DNA from: Myoxocephalus aenaeus
Lineage: Eukaryota; Chordata; Actinopteri; Perciformes; Cottidae
NCBI GenBank assembly: GCA_038501785.1
Contig: JBAMJR010000199.1
Span: 21,001-85,000 of the forward strand
Direction of reading: 5' to 3'
DNA: 64,000 nt
Below, in pieces: positions 12,269 through 24,840 of this stretch; the first letter of the stretch is position 1, and the number at the start of each line of letters is the position of its first letter. The position numbers and the translations under genes are program-made. Below the pieces are notes generated by a model. The model saw only the letters and a list, made by a program, of their open reading frames with translations, was not told where the DNA came from and did not search any database.

Positions 12269-12891
12269 ATTGTAGTACTCTTTAATAATATGCAGAGTAT
12301 TGTAGTACTCTTTAATGATATAAAGAGTATTGTAGTACTCTTTAATAATATGCAGAGTATTGTAGTACTCTTTAATGATATACAGAGTATTGTAGTACTC
12401 TTTAATGATATAAAGAGTATTGTAGTACTCTTTAATAATATGCAGAGTATTGTAGTACTCTTTAATGATATACAGAGTATTGTAGTACTCTTTAATGATA
12501 TAAAGAGTATTGTAGTACTCTTTAATGATATTCAGAGTATTGTAGTACTCTTTAATGATATACAGAGTATTGTAGTACTCTTTAATGATATACAGAGTAT
12601 TGTAGTACTCTTTAATGATATAAAGAGTATTGTAGTACTCTTTAATGATATACAGAGTATTGTAGTACTCTTTAATGATATACAGAGTATTGTAGTACTC
12701 TTTAATGATATAAAGAGTATTGTAGTACTCTTTAATGATATTCAGAGTATTGTAGTACTCTTTAATGATATTCAGAGTATTGTAGTACTCTTTAATGATA
12801 TACAGAGTATTGTAGTACTCTTTAATGATATACAGAGTATTGTAGTACTCTTTAATGATATAAAGAGTATTGTAGTACTCTTTAATAATAA
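12269..12891. repeat. 30-bp minisatellite
   Basis: About 21 copies of a 30-bp unit containing TATTGTAGTACTCTTTAATG followed by a variable ATAT(A/T/G)(A/C)AGAG part. Open frames of repeated 10-mers on both strands follow from the period being divisible by three. Confidence 0.95.
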
Positions 12892-13013
12892 AAGAGCTTG
12901 ATACTGTAGATCTTCTATGTTTCAAACTTAGGTTCTCTCACTTTAAATGTGAACACTTTTCAGCGTTTACTAGACTGTGGATCAATAAATGTGATCAACA
13001 TTCCTCTCCCTCG

Positions 13014-15651
13014 CCCATGAAGGCAGCACGAGGACACGAGGAGCCCCTGAAGGCAGCACGAGGACACGAGGAGCCCCTGAAGGCAGCACGAGGAGCCCCT
13101 GAAGGCAGCACGAGGAGCCCCTGAAGGCAGCACGAGGAGCCCTGAAGGCAGCACGAGGAGCCCTGAAGGCAGCACGAGGACACGAGGAGCCCCTGAAGGC
13201 AGCACGAGGAGCCCTGAAGGCAGCACGAGGAGCCCTGAAGGCAGCACGAGGAGCCCTGAAGGCAGCACGAGGAGTCCCTGAAGGCAGGAGCCCCTGAAGG
13301 CAGCACGAGGAGCCCCTGAAGGCAGCACGAGGAGCCCTGAAGGCAGCACGAGGAGCCCTGAAGGCAGCACGAGGAGCCCCTGAAGGCAGCACGAGGAGTC
13401 CCTGAAGGCAGGAGCCCCTGAAGGCAGCACGAGGAGCCCCTGAAGGCAGGAGCCCCTGAAGGCAGCACGAGGAGCCCCTGAAGGCAGCACGAGGAGTCCC
13501 TGAAGGCAGGAGCCCCTGAAGGCAGCACGAGGAGCCCTGAAGGCAGCACGAGGAGTCCCTGAAGGCAGGAACCCCTGAAGGCAGCACGAGGAGCCCCTGA
13601 AGGCAGCACGAGGAGCCCTGAAGGCAGCACGAGGAGCCCTGAAGGCAACACGAGGAGTCCCTGAAGGCAGCACGAGGAGCCCCTGAAAGCAGGAGCCCCT
13701 GAAGGCAGCACGAGGACACGAGGAGCCCCTGAAGGCAGCATGGGGAGCCCCTGAAGGCACCACAAGGACACGGGGAGCCCCTGAAGGCAGCACGAGGAGC
13801 CCCTGAAGGCAACACGAGGAGTCCCTGAAGGCAACACGAGGAGTCCCTAAAGGCAACACGAGGAGCCCCTGAAGGCAGCACGAGGAGCCCCTGAAAGCAG
13901 GAGCCCCTGAAGGCAGCACGAGGAGCCCCTGAAAGCAGGAGCCCCTGAAGGCAGCACGAGGAGCCCCTGAAAGCAGGAGCCCCTGAAGGCAGCACGAGGA
14001 GCCCCTGAAGGCAGGAACCCCTGAAGGCAGCACGAGGAGCCCTGAAGGCAGCACGAGGAGTCCCTGAAGGCAGGAACCCCTGAAGGCAGCACGAGGAGTC
14101 CCTGAAGGCAGCACGAGGAGTCCCTGAAGGCAGGAACCCCTGAAGGCAGCACGAGGAGCCCTGAAGGCAGCACGAGGAGCCCCTGAAGGCAACACGAGGA
14201 GCCCCTGAAGGCAACACGAGGAGTCCCTAAAGGCAACACGAGGAGTCCCTGAAGGCAGGAGCCCCTGAAGGCAGCACGAGGAGCCCCTGAAGGCAGGAGC
14301 CCCTGAAGGCAGCACGAGGAGCCCTGAAGGCAGCACGAGGAGTCCCTGAAGGCAGGAACCCCTGAAGGCAGCACGAGGAGCCCTGAAGGCAGCACGAGGA
14401 GCCCCTGAAGGCAGCACCAGGAGCCCCTGAAGGCAGCACCAGGAGCCCCTGAAGGTAGCACGAGGAGCCCCTGAAGGCAACACGAGGAGTCCCTGAAGGC
14501 AGGAACCCCTGAAGGCAACACGAGGAGTCCCTGAAGGCAGGAGCACCTGAAGGCAACACGAGGAGTCCCTGAAGGCAGGAGCACCTGAAGGCAGCACGAG
14601 GAGCCCTGAAGGCAGCACGAGGAGTCCCTGAAGGCAACACGAGGAGTCCCTGAAGGCAGCACGAGGAGCCCCTGAAGGCAGGAGCCCCTGAAGGCAGCAC
14701 GAGGAGCCCTGAAGGCAGCACGAGGAGCCCCTGAAGGCAACACGAGGAGCCCCTGAAGGCAGGAGCCCCTGAAGGCAACACGAGGAGCCCTGAAGGCAGC
14801 ACGAGGAGCCCCTGAAGGCAGCACGAGGAGCCCTGAAGGCAGCACGAGGAACCCCTGAAGGCAACACGAGGAGTCCCTGAAGGCAGGAGCCCCTGAAGGC
14901 AACACAAGGAGTCCCTGAAGGCAGCACGAGAGCCCCTGAAGGCAGCACGAGGAGCCCCTGAAGGCAACACGAGGAGTCCCTGACGGCAGGAACCCCTGAA
15001 GGCAACACAAGGAGTCCCTGAAGGCAGCACGAGAGCCCCTGAAGGCAGCACGAGGAGCCCCTGAAGGCAGGAGCCCCTGAAGGCAGCACGAGAGCCCTGA
15101 AGGCAGCACGAGGAGCCCTGAAGGCAACACGAGGAGTCCCTGACGGCAGGAACCCCTGAAGGCAACACAAGGAGTCCCTGAAGGCAGCACGAGAGCCCCT
15201 GAAGGCAGCACGAGGAGCCCCTGAAGGCAGCACGAGGAGCCCCTGAAGGCAGGAGCCCCGAAGGCAGCACGAGGAGTCCCTGACGGCAGGAACCCCTGAA
15301 GGCAACACAAGGAGTCCCTGAAGGCAGCACGAGAGCCCCCGAAGGCAGCACGAGGAGCCCTGAAGGCAACACGAGGAGCCCCTGAAGGCAGCACGAGGAG
15401 CCCTGAAGGCAGCACGAGGAGCCCTGAAGGCAGCACGAGGAGCCCTGAAGGCAACACGAGGAGTCCTGAAGGCAGCACGAGGAGCCCTGAAGGCAACACG
15501 AGGAGCCCCTGAAGGCAGCACGAGGAGCCCTGAAGGCAGCACGAGGAGCCCTGAAGGCAGCACGAGGAGCCCTGAAGGCAGCACGAGGAGCCCTGAAGGC
15601 AGCACGAGGAGCCCTGAAGGCAGCACGAGGAGCCCTGAAGGCAGCACGAGG
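13014..15651. repeat. 2.6-kb 21/22-bp minisatellite
   Basis: About 120 units of 21 or 22 bp containing CCTGAAGGCAGCACGAGGAG, with shortened units lacking the CACGAG part. Mixed unit lengths let several long minus-strand frames stay open; none has a recognisable domain. Confidence 0.96.
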
Positions 15652-16129
15652 AGGAATGTGAGGTGGAGTGCTGCCGGTGATGTCAGCGACACAAACTGCC
15701 GCTGACATCACAGTCTGCATCCTGACACTCATTCCACAGATACCAGCGCTGCTGCGTTCAGGGTACATGGGAACAAACACTACTGCACATCTAAAACCAC
15801 TTCTTAATGAAACAAACAAAAGTCCAAAACTATTTGAATGTTTTAACAGCTGATGCAACCAGAAGTTTAACTGATTATTTACACACAGGTTAAGAGATGT
15901 TTATGCCTCAAGGGGGAGGGAAGGAGGGAAGGAGGGAAGGAAGGAAGGAAGGAAGGAAGGAAGGAAGGAAGGAAGGAAGGAAGGAATGTCCTTGTGACAG
16001 CAGCAGGATGAATCACAGGATACTTTGAGAGACTGAAGAGTAAAAAAAGAAAAACATGACGTTATTATTAAGTTATTATTAAGACTCCACAGCAGCAGGA
16101 GAACAGGAGGTTCCCTTCAGGGACATCAT
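15652..16129. repeat. (GGAA)n microsatellite and flanks
   Basis: A (GGAA)n tract at about 15912-15986, imperfect at its left end (GGAGGGAA). The remainder shows no gene or element I recognise. Confidence 0.85.
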
Positions 16130-16380
16130 GATGCGTTCAGGCTCTGGCTGAAGGTACATGATAACGTTCTCATGATGTGTTCAGGCTCCGCTCAGTGAAC
16201 ATGAGTACTGGCTGAAGGTAGATGATAACGTTCTCATGATGCGTTCAGGCTCTGCTCAGTGAACATGAGTACTGGCTGAAGGTAGATGATAACGTTCTCA
16301 TGATGCGTTCAGGCTCTGCTCAGTGAACATGAGTACTGGCTGAAGGTACATGATAACGTTCTCATGATGCGTTCAGGCTC
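16130..16380. repeat. 64-bp tandem repeat, four copies
   Basis: Four copies of a ~64-bp unit containing GATAACGTTCTCATGATG and TTCAGGCTCTGCTCAGTGAA. The first and last copies are partial or divergent. The following 275 bp to the next array holds nothing recognisable. Confidence 0.88.
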
Positions 16381-16655
16381 TCTCTTCCTCTCAGGTGACT
16401 AAATCATGACGTCATAGTTTCAGAGTTTAATGTTTTAAAGTAAACTGATTATTTTATCTCTTCTTTATTTAAGGAGACGTGAAGAATACAATATATAATA
16501 ATATACAAGAATAAAATGTTTTCATGAAATATAAAAAGTTTAAAGCCTTTTCTTACAGAAGAGTTTGTCTCACATGATGCGTTCAAGTACTTTTGTTGAA
16601 ACAGTAAACTTTTTTGGAAAACCATGAAAACATTGCGCAACCCCTTTAAAGTTTC

Positions 16656-18272
16656 GGGGTCCAGACCCTCTATGTGGTCTCTGGGTCCAGACCCTCTATG
16701 TGGTCTCTGGGTCCAGACCCTGTATGTGGTCTCTGGGTCCAGACCCTCTATGTGGTCTCTGGGTCCAGACCCTCTATGTGGTCTCTGGGTCCAGACCCTC
16801 TATGTGGTCTCTGGGTCCAGACCCTCTATGTGGTCTCTGGGTCCAGACCCTGTATGTGGTCTCTGGGTCCAGACCCTGTATGTGGTCTCTGGGTCCAGAC
16901 CCTCTATGTGTCTCTGGGTCCAGACCCTGTATGTGGTCTCTGGGTCCAGACCCTGTATGTGGTCTCTGGGTCCAGACCCTCTATGTGGTCTCTGGGTCCA
17001 GACCCTGTATGTGGTCTCTGGGTCCAGACCCTCTATGTGGTCTCTGGGTCCAGACCCTCTATGTGGTCTCTGGGTCCAGACCCTCTACATGGTCTCTGGG
17101 TCCAGACCCTCTATGTGGTCTCTGGGTCCAGACCCTCTATGTGGTCTCTGGGTCCAGACCCTCTATGTGGTCTCTGGGTCCAGACCCTCTATGTGGTCTC
17201 TGGGTCCAGACCCTCTATGTGGTCTCTGGGTCCAGACCCTCTATGTGGTCTCTGGGTCCAGACCCTCTACATGGTCTCTGGGTCCAGACCCTCTATGTGG
17301 TCTCTGGGTCCAGACCCTGTATGTGGTCTCTGGGTCCAGACCCTCTACATGGTCTCTGGGTCCAGACCCTCTATGTGGTCTCTGGGTCCAGACCCTGTAT
17401 GTGGTCTCTGGGTCCAGACCCTCTATGTGGTCTCTGGGTCCAGACCCTCTATGTGGTCTCTGGGTCCAGACCCTCTATGTGGTCTCTGGGTCCAGACCCT
17501 CTATGTGGTCTCTGGGTCCAGACCCTCTATGTGGTCTCTGGGTCCAGACCCTGTACGTGGTCTCTGGGTCCAGACCCTGTATGTGGTCTCTGGGTCCAGA
17601 CCCTGTATGTGGTCTCTGGGTCCAGACCCTGTACGTGTCTCTGGGTCCAGACCCTCTATGTGGTCTCTGGGTCCAGACCCTCTATGTGGTCTCTGGGTCC
17701 AGACCCTGTATGTGGTCTCTGGGTCCAGACCCTGTACGTGTCTCTGGGTCCAGACCCTGTACGTGGTCTCTGGGTCCAGACCCTGTACGTGGTCTCTGGG
17801 TCCAGACCCTGTACGTGTCTCTGGGTCCAGACCCTGTATGTGGTCTCTGGGTCCAGACCCTCTATGTGGTCTCTGGGTCCAGACCCTGTATGTGGTCTCT
17901 GGGTCCAGACCCTCTATGTGGTCTCTGGGTCCAGACCCTGTATGTGGTCTCTGGGTCCAGACCCTGTACGTGTCTCTGGGTCCAGACCCTCTATGTGGTC
18001 TCTGGGTCCAGACCCTCTATGTGGTCTCTGGGTCCAGACCCTCTATGTGGTCTCTGGGTCCAGACCCTCTATGTGGTCTCTGGGTCCAGACCCTCTATGT
18101 GGTCTCTGGGTCCAGACCCTCTATGTGGTCTCTGGGTCCAGACCCTCTACGTGGTCTCTGGGTCCAGACCCTCTATGTGGTCTCTGGGTCCAGACCCTGT
18201 ACGTGGTCTCTGGGTCCAGACCCTCTATGTGGTCTCTGGGTCCAGACCCTCTACGTGGTCTCTGGGTCCAGT
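16656..18272. repeat. 26-bp minisatellite
   Basis: About 62 copies of a 26-bp unit containing GGTCCAGACCCTCTATGTGG; variants have TGTATG, TGTACG or CTACAT, and some units drop two bases. Three open plus-strand frames are by-products. It ends about 70 bp from the donor of the putative first exon at 18341. Confidence 0.96.
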
Positions 18273-18340
18273 CCGTGACCCCGTCTGGAGCCGCTGACCT
18301 CTGACCTCCTCTGTGCTGTGCGCATGCGCGTGTGTCTTAC

Positions 18341-18461
18341 CGTAAACCCGGAGCCAGCCCTGCTGCTGGGACACGGTGTCCACCAGGATCCGGTCCACCA
18401 GCGGGTCCAGGCGGCTCGGTCCTGCGGGCGGGGGGTCCACGTGGCCCGGCTCCGGATCCAT
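18341..18461 (-). CDS. putative first coding exon of an unrecognised gene
   Basis: In a CpG-rich segment the minus strand has an ATG in good Kozak context (GACATGG), 40 codons beginning MDPEPGHVDPPPAGPSRLDP and ending VSQQQGWLRVY plus one base, then a strong donor gtaaga. The first intron would open into the 26-bp minisatellite, with further exons probably left of the window; none was found inside it. I do not recognise the product. The GC-rich composition alone could produce such a frame, so this is tentative. Its stop-free frame also extends upstream of the ATG. Confidence 0.4.
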
Positions 18462-18840
18462 GTCCAAAACTCCAGAAGGCACGTGCCCCGGCGGGCGCGA
18501 GCTCGAGGTCGCGGCAAGTCGGTAAAAGTCGGTAAAAGTCGGTGTCCGTTAGCCGTTAGCCGACGCGGTCCTCAGCCGCATCGTCCCGCGCGGCCCCGCG
18601 TCCCGAGCGGCGGGGTTTTACCTTCCGACCGGCCGGCGGGACTCCGCTCTCCTTCTGACCCGGAAAAGTGCACCGAGAAGCGGGCGGTGAAGCCCGAGCG
18701 AGCCGCTGGAAGGGAGGGGACGCGCGGCGTGTGTCCGCTGGCTGCTCCGAGTCCACTCTGCGCGGGCACGAGCCCGAGACCGGGCGCGCTCACGAGTGAG
18801 AGGGACAGGCGAGAGCGCGCGTCAGAGTCTGGAGCTAGCA
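18462..18840 (-). promoter_or_regulatory. CpG-rich candidate promoter
   Basis: The only clearly CpG-dense segment outside lamc1 exons, rich in GCGC, CCGG and GGGCGGGG-type boxes, with CACGTG E-boxes near 18438 and 18481. It lies directly upstream of the putative minus-strand first exon, as expected for a vertebrate promoter. No transcription start can be fixed from sequence alone. Confidence 0.45.
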
Positions 18841-18867
18841 GTGGAAGAAGTATTCAGATCCTAAAGG

Positions 18868-20716
18868 TGCTAGTACCACAAGTACTAGTACCACACAGTG
18901 AAAGTACCAATACCACACAGTGAAAGTACTAGTACCACAAGTATTAATACCACACAGTGAAAGTACTAGTACCACAGAGTGAAAGTACTAGTACCACACA
19001 GTGAAAGTACTAATACCACACAGTGAAAGTACTAGTACCACAAGTATTAATACCACACAGTGAAAGTACTAGTACCACACAGTGAAAGTACTAGTACCAC
19101 ACAGTGAAAGTACTAGTACCACAAGTATTAATACCACACAGTGAAAGTACTAGTACCACAAGTATTAATACCACACAGTGAAAGTACTAGTACCACAAGT
19201 ATTAATACCACACAGTGAAAGTACTAGTACCACAGAGTGAAAGTACTAGTACCACACAGTGAAAGTACCAATACCACACAGTGAAAGTACTAGTACCACA
19301 CAGTGAAAGTACTAATACCACAAGTACTAATACCACACAGTGAAAGTACTAATACCTCACAGTGAAAGTACTAATACCTCACAGTGAAAGTACTAATACC
19401 ACACAGTGAAAGTACTAGTACCACAAGTATTAATACCACACAGTGAAAGTACTAGTACCACACAGTGAAAGTACCAATACCACACAGTGAAAGTACTAGT
19501 ACCACAAGTATTAATACCACACAGTGAAAGTACTAGTACCACACAGTGAAAGTACTAGTACCACAAGTATTAATACCACACAGTGAAAGTACTAATACCA
19601 CACAGTGAAAGTACTAATACCACAAGTACTAATACCACACAGCGAAAGTACTAATACCACAAGTACTAATACCACACAGTGAAAGTACTAATACCACACA
19701 GGGAAAGTACTTATACCACACAGTGAAAGTACTAATACCACACAGCGAAAGTACTAGTACCACACAGTGAAAGTACTAATACCACAAGTACTAATACCAC
19801 ACAGTGAAAGTACTAATACCTCACAGTGAAAGTACTAATACCTCACAGTGAAAGTACTTATACCACACAGTGAAAGTACTTATACCACACAGTGAAAGTA
19901 CTAATACCACAAGTACTAATACCACACAGTGAAAGTACTTACACCACACAGTGAAAGTACTAATACCACAAGTACTAATACCACACAGTGAAAGTACTAA
20001 TACCACACAGTGAAAGTACTAATACCACACAGTGAAAGTAGTAATACCACACAGTGAAAGTACTTATACCACACAGTGAAAGTACTAATACCACAAGTAC
20101 TAATACCACACAGTGAAAGTACTAATACCACACAGTGAAAGTACTTATACCACACAGTGAAAGTACTAATACCACACAGTGAAAGTAGTAATACCTCACA
20201 GTGAAAGTACTAATACCTCACAGTGAAAGTACTAATACCTCACAGTGAAAGTACTAATACCTCACAGTGAAAGTACTAATACCACACAGTGAAAGTACTA
20301 ATACCTCACAGTGAAAGTACTAATACCTCACAGTGAAAGTACTAATACCTCACAGTGAAAGTACTAGTACCACACAGTGAAAGTACTAATACCACACAGT
20401 GAAAGTACTAATACCTCACAGTGAAAGTACTAATACCTCACAGTGAAAGTACTAATACCTCACAGTGAAAGTACTAGTACCACACAGTGAAAGTACTAAT
20501 ACCACACAGTGAAAGTACTAATACCTCACAGTGAAAGTACTAATACCTCACAGTGAAAGTACTAATACCTCACAGTGAAAGTACTAATACCACACAGTGA
20601 AAGTACTAATACCTCACAGTGAAAGTACTAATACCTCACAGTGAAAGTACTAATACCACACAGTGAAAGTACTAATACCTCACAGTGAAAGTACTAATAC
20701 CTCACAGTGAAAGTAC
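18868..20716. repeat. 22-bp minisatellite
   Basis: About 84 units of 22 bp containing AGTACTAATACCACACAGTG, mixed with short units that lack CACAGTGAA. Both flanks (GTGGAAGAAGTATTCAGATCC to the left; ACACTGTAGAAATACTCTG to the right) look like parts of a common dispersed teleost repeat, from which the unit probably derives. Confidence 0.95.
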
Positions 20717-22111
20717 TAACTGAGACTCTGTCTCCACCTTCTGGTTCTCCTGCTGTATGTTAACATAAAAGTATGAATACTACACTGTAGAAATACTCTG
20801 TTACAGTAAAGGTACACACTTAATAATCAATAATTGTACTGTAGTATACTTTCAATAAATATATTATAAAAACATATTCTGTAAGTGAAAGTTCTGTACA
20901 ATTACTGTATAATTAAATGTATGCTCTAAATTACCGTTGAAACAATAGCACATTTGATAAATACAGATTTTAAACCACATTCTTTTATATTTTAAGTAAT
21001 ATTTGAGTGCAACTAGTAAGTAAACTTCATGCTATTTAAATATATATATATTTACATGACATATCTTCTTGAGGTAAGAATACCAACATAGTGTATTAGA
21101 GAGTAAAAGCTTTCTTGAACGGTCGACGTTAGTGACACCTTAAGTTTTCTACTTCAGGTGAAAGTAGCGTTAGCTTAACCTCTCTGGTAAGGGCTTTAGC
21201 TAACGTTACGTTAGCTAGCGGTTAGCTACATTTTAATTTGAGGCTTGGTTTTCTGCAGTTCTGAGTCGCCTTGGACGTCAAGAGTAAGTTAGCTTAGCTA
21301 TCTAATAGTTGAGTGTTTACTTTTCTTTAACATTGTCGATGTCACGTAGGTTTCTGTGTTGAACGTTAGCTAACATTAGCTTACTTTACCAAAGGTTAGC
21401 TAAGGTAATGCTAACCACTTTTTTTATTGAAGTGCTTTGAATCCGGTTGCAAGCAGACACGTTTTCATGTTCAAATCTTCATTTACTGCCCACATTATCT
21501 GATGAGAACGTCACCAAAGGGTCAATGTTTAAATGTATGCAAGACCAGTTTGTACAGATAATTAAGACTATTTACTTTTATCTTGTAAAATGTAATTAAT
21601 TTGCTGCCACCTTTCAGACATTGCAATCCAACTTGGTTTTGGACTTGGATGGGAACAACTTGCTGGCCTTTATGACGCCCAGGAAAACGGTGAGATTATA
21701 ATCCATTTAAATGCCAAAAGCAAGCAGTTTTTGTTATTAAAGATGACATTTTTGTTGTCATTCTTGTTTTATTGGACAGCAGAAGTAGAGAGGGAGGACC
21801 ACAGTGGAGCGAGAGGGCCCACCGGGAATCAAACCGCTAAGATAACAACATGTGTGAATTTAGCCATTTCATTTTAATTTACAACCTTTGCATTGGGAAG
21901 AGTAAAAGTTGATGCTTGAGATGATTTTGTTTCTTACCGAAGAGGATGTATGTCCTCCCCTCGTCCTTTATCTCCTTACTCTTTCAAATACTAGGGTAGC
22001 TAACGTTAGCTAAACCTTCGGTTACTCTCTTGTTTGGCAGACACGTCATGTGCTCTGCAGACAGTGGTGGAAGAAGTATTAAAATTGTACAACTAAGTAA
22101 ATGTAACTAAG
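20717..22111. other. mostly unique non-coding stretch
   Basis: AT-rich sequence with many GTTAGCTAACG-like words between 21170 and 21420. A block at 21608-21693 is flanked by cag and gtgaga and could be mistaken for an exon. A fragment near 21765-21845 (attggacag, gggaatcaaaccgc) resembles a widespread fish repeat. No gene is supported. Confidence 0.5.
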
Positions 22112-22697
22112 GGCACGCCCCCTGATGGTCAGGAGAGAGAATGCAGCTTTAACACATGAAGCATATACTTCTATACAACCAGAGGAGTCGCCCCCTGATG
22201 GTCAGGAGAGAGAATGCAGCTTTAACACATGAAGCATATACTTCTATACAACCAGAGGAGTCTCCCCCTGGTGGTCAGGAGAGAGAATGCAGCTTTAACA
22301 CATGAAGCATAGACTTCTATACAACCAGAGGAGTCACCCCCTGGTGGTCAGGAGAGAGAATGCAGCTTTAACACATGAAGCATAGACTTCTATACAACCA
22401 GAGGAGTCGCCCCCTGGTGGTCAGGAGAGAGAATGCAGCTTTAACACATGAAGCATAGACTTCTATACAACCAGGAGTCGCCCCCTGATGGTCAGGAGAG
22501 AGAATGCAGCTTTAACACATGAAGCATAGACTTCTATACAACCAGAGGAGTTGCACCCTGGTGGTCAGGAGAGAGAATGCAGCTTCAACACATGAAGCAT
22601 ATACTTCTATACAACCAGAGGAGTCACCCCCTGGTGGTCAGGAGAGAGAATGCAGCTCTAACACATGAAGCATAGACTTCTATACAACCAGAGGAGT
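22112..22697 (+). repeat. second 73-bp array (CTCF-like units)
   Basis: About eight copies of the 73-bp unit seen at 11144-11866, in the same orientation, without the ~160-bp head. Units 1, 2 and 6 read CCCCCTGATGG and unit 7 CACCCTGGTGG, so the core is less uniform. It ends just downstream of the lamc1 poly(A) signal. Confidence 0.93.
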
Positions 22698-22813
22698 GCT
22701 ACTACTGACTCTACTACTGGCTATTGAGTAGATTCATGTACTTGTTCTGGAGTACACTCATGTACTTGTACTGCAGTAGATTCATGGACACACATCACTT
22801 CCTGTAGTAATCT

Positions 22814-22819
22814 TTTATT
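22814..22819 (-). terminator. lamc1: lamc1 polyadenylation signal AATAAA
   Basis: AATAAA on the minus strand, followed 15-25 nt downstream by a GU-rich stretch (gtgatgtgtgtcc), the usual downstream element. I saw no other minus-strand AATAAA between the stop codon and this site. Confidence 0.65.
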
Positions 22820-22926
22820 ATTCAAATGTTAGGTTTGGATTTACAGAGTTCACTCAGGTCCTCACAGGGCTGTAACCATGACGACAGGATAAACACTCAG
22901 GGAGGTGTCGTCCTGCAGGCTGTGCA

Positions 22927-22929
<3 letters not shown>

Positions 22930-22981
<52 letters not shown>

Positions 22982-22990
22982 GACTCGCAC

Positions 22991-23021
<31 letters not shown>
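22930..23021. repeat. (CA)n microsatellite in lamc1 3'UTR
   Basis: Two CA runs (about 22930-22976 and 22997-23021) separated by a short imperfect segment; on the transcript they read as (UG)n. Another short TG run lies at 23143-23158. Confidence 0.85.
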
Positions 23022-23651
23022 GCTGGGCCATTATAACTTAAAACACTGTTCATGCATCACGTCTGCAGAGCGGCCGCCAGATGGAGGAGCAGAATAAAAC
23101 ATAAAAATACAACAAGTGAGCAAATTCTCTGCACATAAATTGTGTGTGTGTGTGTGTGGGACCTGATTAAAAACACAAACCCTGCTTCAGTACCGACTCG
23201 AGGAACGTTTAGTGGAAAACAGGACTGATTACAAGCGAACTCGTCTTAAAGGCACAGAACACGACTCGGGACGTCCCGACCAATCAGAGCGTCGCTATGA
23301 GGCTCGTATACAAGCGAGCATATTATAATAACAACATACCACAGACGTCATCGTAGATACTCATATATATTTTACTGGAGGTTTCCGTTGATTGATTGTG
23401 ATCGAACTCGATGCGGCTGTGTTTGTTGTGTGTGTGTGTTGGAGTCTCATTTCTTAAAAATCAGCCAGTCCTGAATCATTTTAGCATATATTTACACAAA
23501 CAAAAATCCTCACTCTATATGTCATGATAAAAATAAAAAAAACATTCACACAAAAATATAACATTTGAAATAATTATTAGCACCAGTGTATCAGATACAT
23601 ATTATCGCTACGCAAAATGTACAAAGTTGCATAGTGTTGCGTTCCGCCGGG

Positions 23652-24233
23652 AGAAAGATATTCATGTGTGTAAAGGGAGGAAGATATGAATGTGTGTAAA
23701 GGGAGGAAGATATTAATGTGTGTAAAGGGAGGAAGATATGAATGTGTAAAGGGAGGAAGATATGAATGTGTGTAAAGGGAGGAAGATATTCATGTGTGTA
23801 AAGGGAGGAAGATATGAATGTGTGTAAAGGGAGGAAGATATGAATGTGTGTAAAGGGAGGAAGATATTCATGTGTGTAAAGGGAGGAAGATATGAATGTG
23901 TAAAGGGAGGAAGATATGAATGTGTGTAAAGGGAGGAAGATATTCATGTGTGTAAAGGGAGGAAGATATGAATGTGTGTAAAGGGAGGAAGATATGAATG
24001 TGTGTAAAGGGAGGAAGATATGAATGTGAGTAAAGGGAGGAATATATGAATGTGTGTAAAGGGAGGAAGATATGAATGTGTGTAAAGGGAGGAAGATATG
24101 AATGTGTGTAAAGGGAGGAAGATATTCATGTGAGTAAAGGGAGGAAGATATGAATGTGAGTAAAGGGAGGAAGATATGAATGTGTGTAAAGGGAGGAAGA
24201 TATTAATGTGAGTAAAGGGAGGAAGATATTCAT
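23652..24233. repeat. lamc1: 26-bp minisatellite in lamc1 3'UTR
   Basis: About 22 copies of a 26-bp unit containing GGGAGGAAGATATGAATGTG, some two bases shorter. Placed between the stop codon and the poly(A) signal, so it should be part of the mRNA. Minus-strand open frames here are by-products. Confidence 0.93.
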
Positions 24234-24840
24234 GTTTTGTGGACTTCAGAGGCTTCGTGTTCACCAGTGGAGTGAAAATACTGAGAGAAGTGAAATACTT
24301 TTCTTCTGCTGGCTTGAAGAAGAAGAAGAAGAAGAAGAAGAGAGGATTCCTTCACGGTGTGGTTTCTGAAAACACGGTTGATTAAACATTAAAATAATAA
24401 CGCAGCGCTCCAACAGCGTGCAGCCGGACGTTCAGCCGGCTGAAGACTGTGAAGGTAGCTGTCCCGGGGCATGATGGGTAATACAAGCGGACACTTCCTG
24501 TCTGTGCAGTCACGTCGGGTTCGTGGTTCTGGTTCAGGTTCTCCTCCGAGGCTCGTCCACCTCTCGGCACGGCTTCTCGCCGCCGCCGAGTTCATTCTAC
24601 CGAAACACGTCGCTGCCAAATAAACAGCTGCTTCTCTTTTTAAACAAAACAAAAACAGCTGCTTCTCTTTAACAAAACAAAAACAGCTGCTTCTCTTTAA
24701 CAAAACAAACGTGAACGTGGCTTAATATTGGCTTCAAAGACAAGAATCTGAGGACACACATATTATATAATTAGAAACTGTTTTGGTAAAGGGCGGCGTG
24801 GTTGCCGGCTGTTAGCTGTGAGGCGGCGTTGGGGGCGGAG

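Larger units (their letters stand above)
22800..24840 (-). other. lamc1: lamc1 3' untranslated region
   Basis: About 2 kb from the stop codon to the first minus-strand AATAAA. It contains a 26-bp minisatellite (23652-24233), three ~30-bp direct repeats containing CAGCTGCTTCTC (24621-24708), GAA repeats and CA/TG microsatellites. The length resembles the long 3'UTR of mammalian LAMC1. The end is inferred from the signal only. Confidence 0.7.

Noticed and set aside
12032..12290. Minus-strand frame tail after the 30-bp array (PEFLWASALRSFPRP region)
   Set aside because: It has no recognisable domain and no splice context; probably chance extension of the repeat frame.
12960..15858. Several minus-strand frames rich in APRAAFR and LLVLPSG
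   Set aside because: They shadow the 21/22-bp minisatellite; frame changes follow unit-length changes, not exon structure.
21608..21693. A possible plus-strand exon between cag and gtgaga
   Set aside because: It can be read for about 28 codons in two frames, but I recognise no family, found no neighbouring exon, and nearby sequence includes a dispersed repeat fragment.
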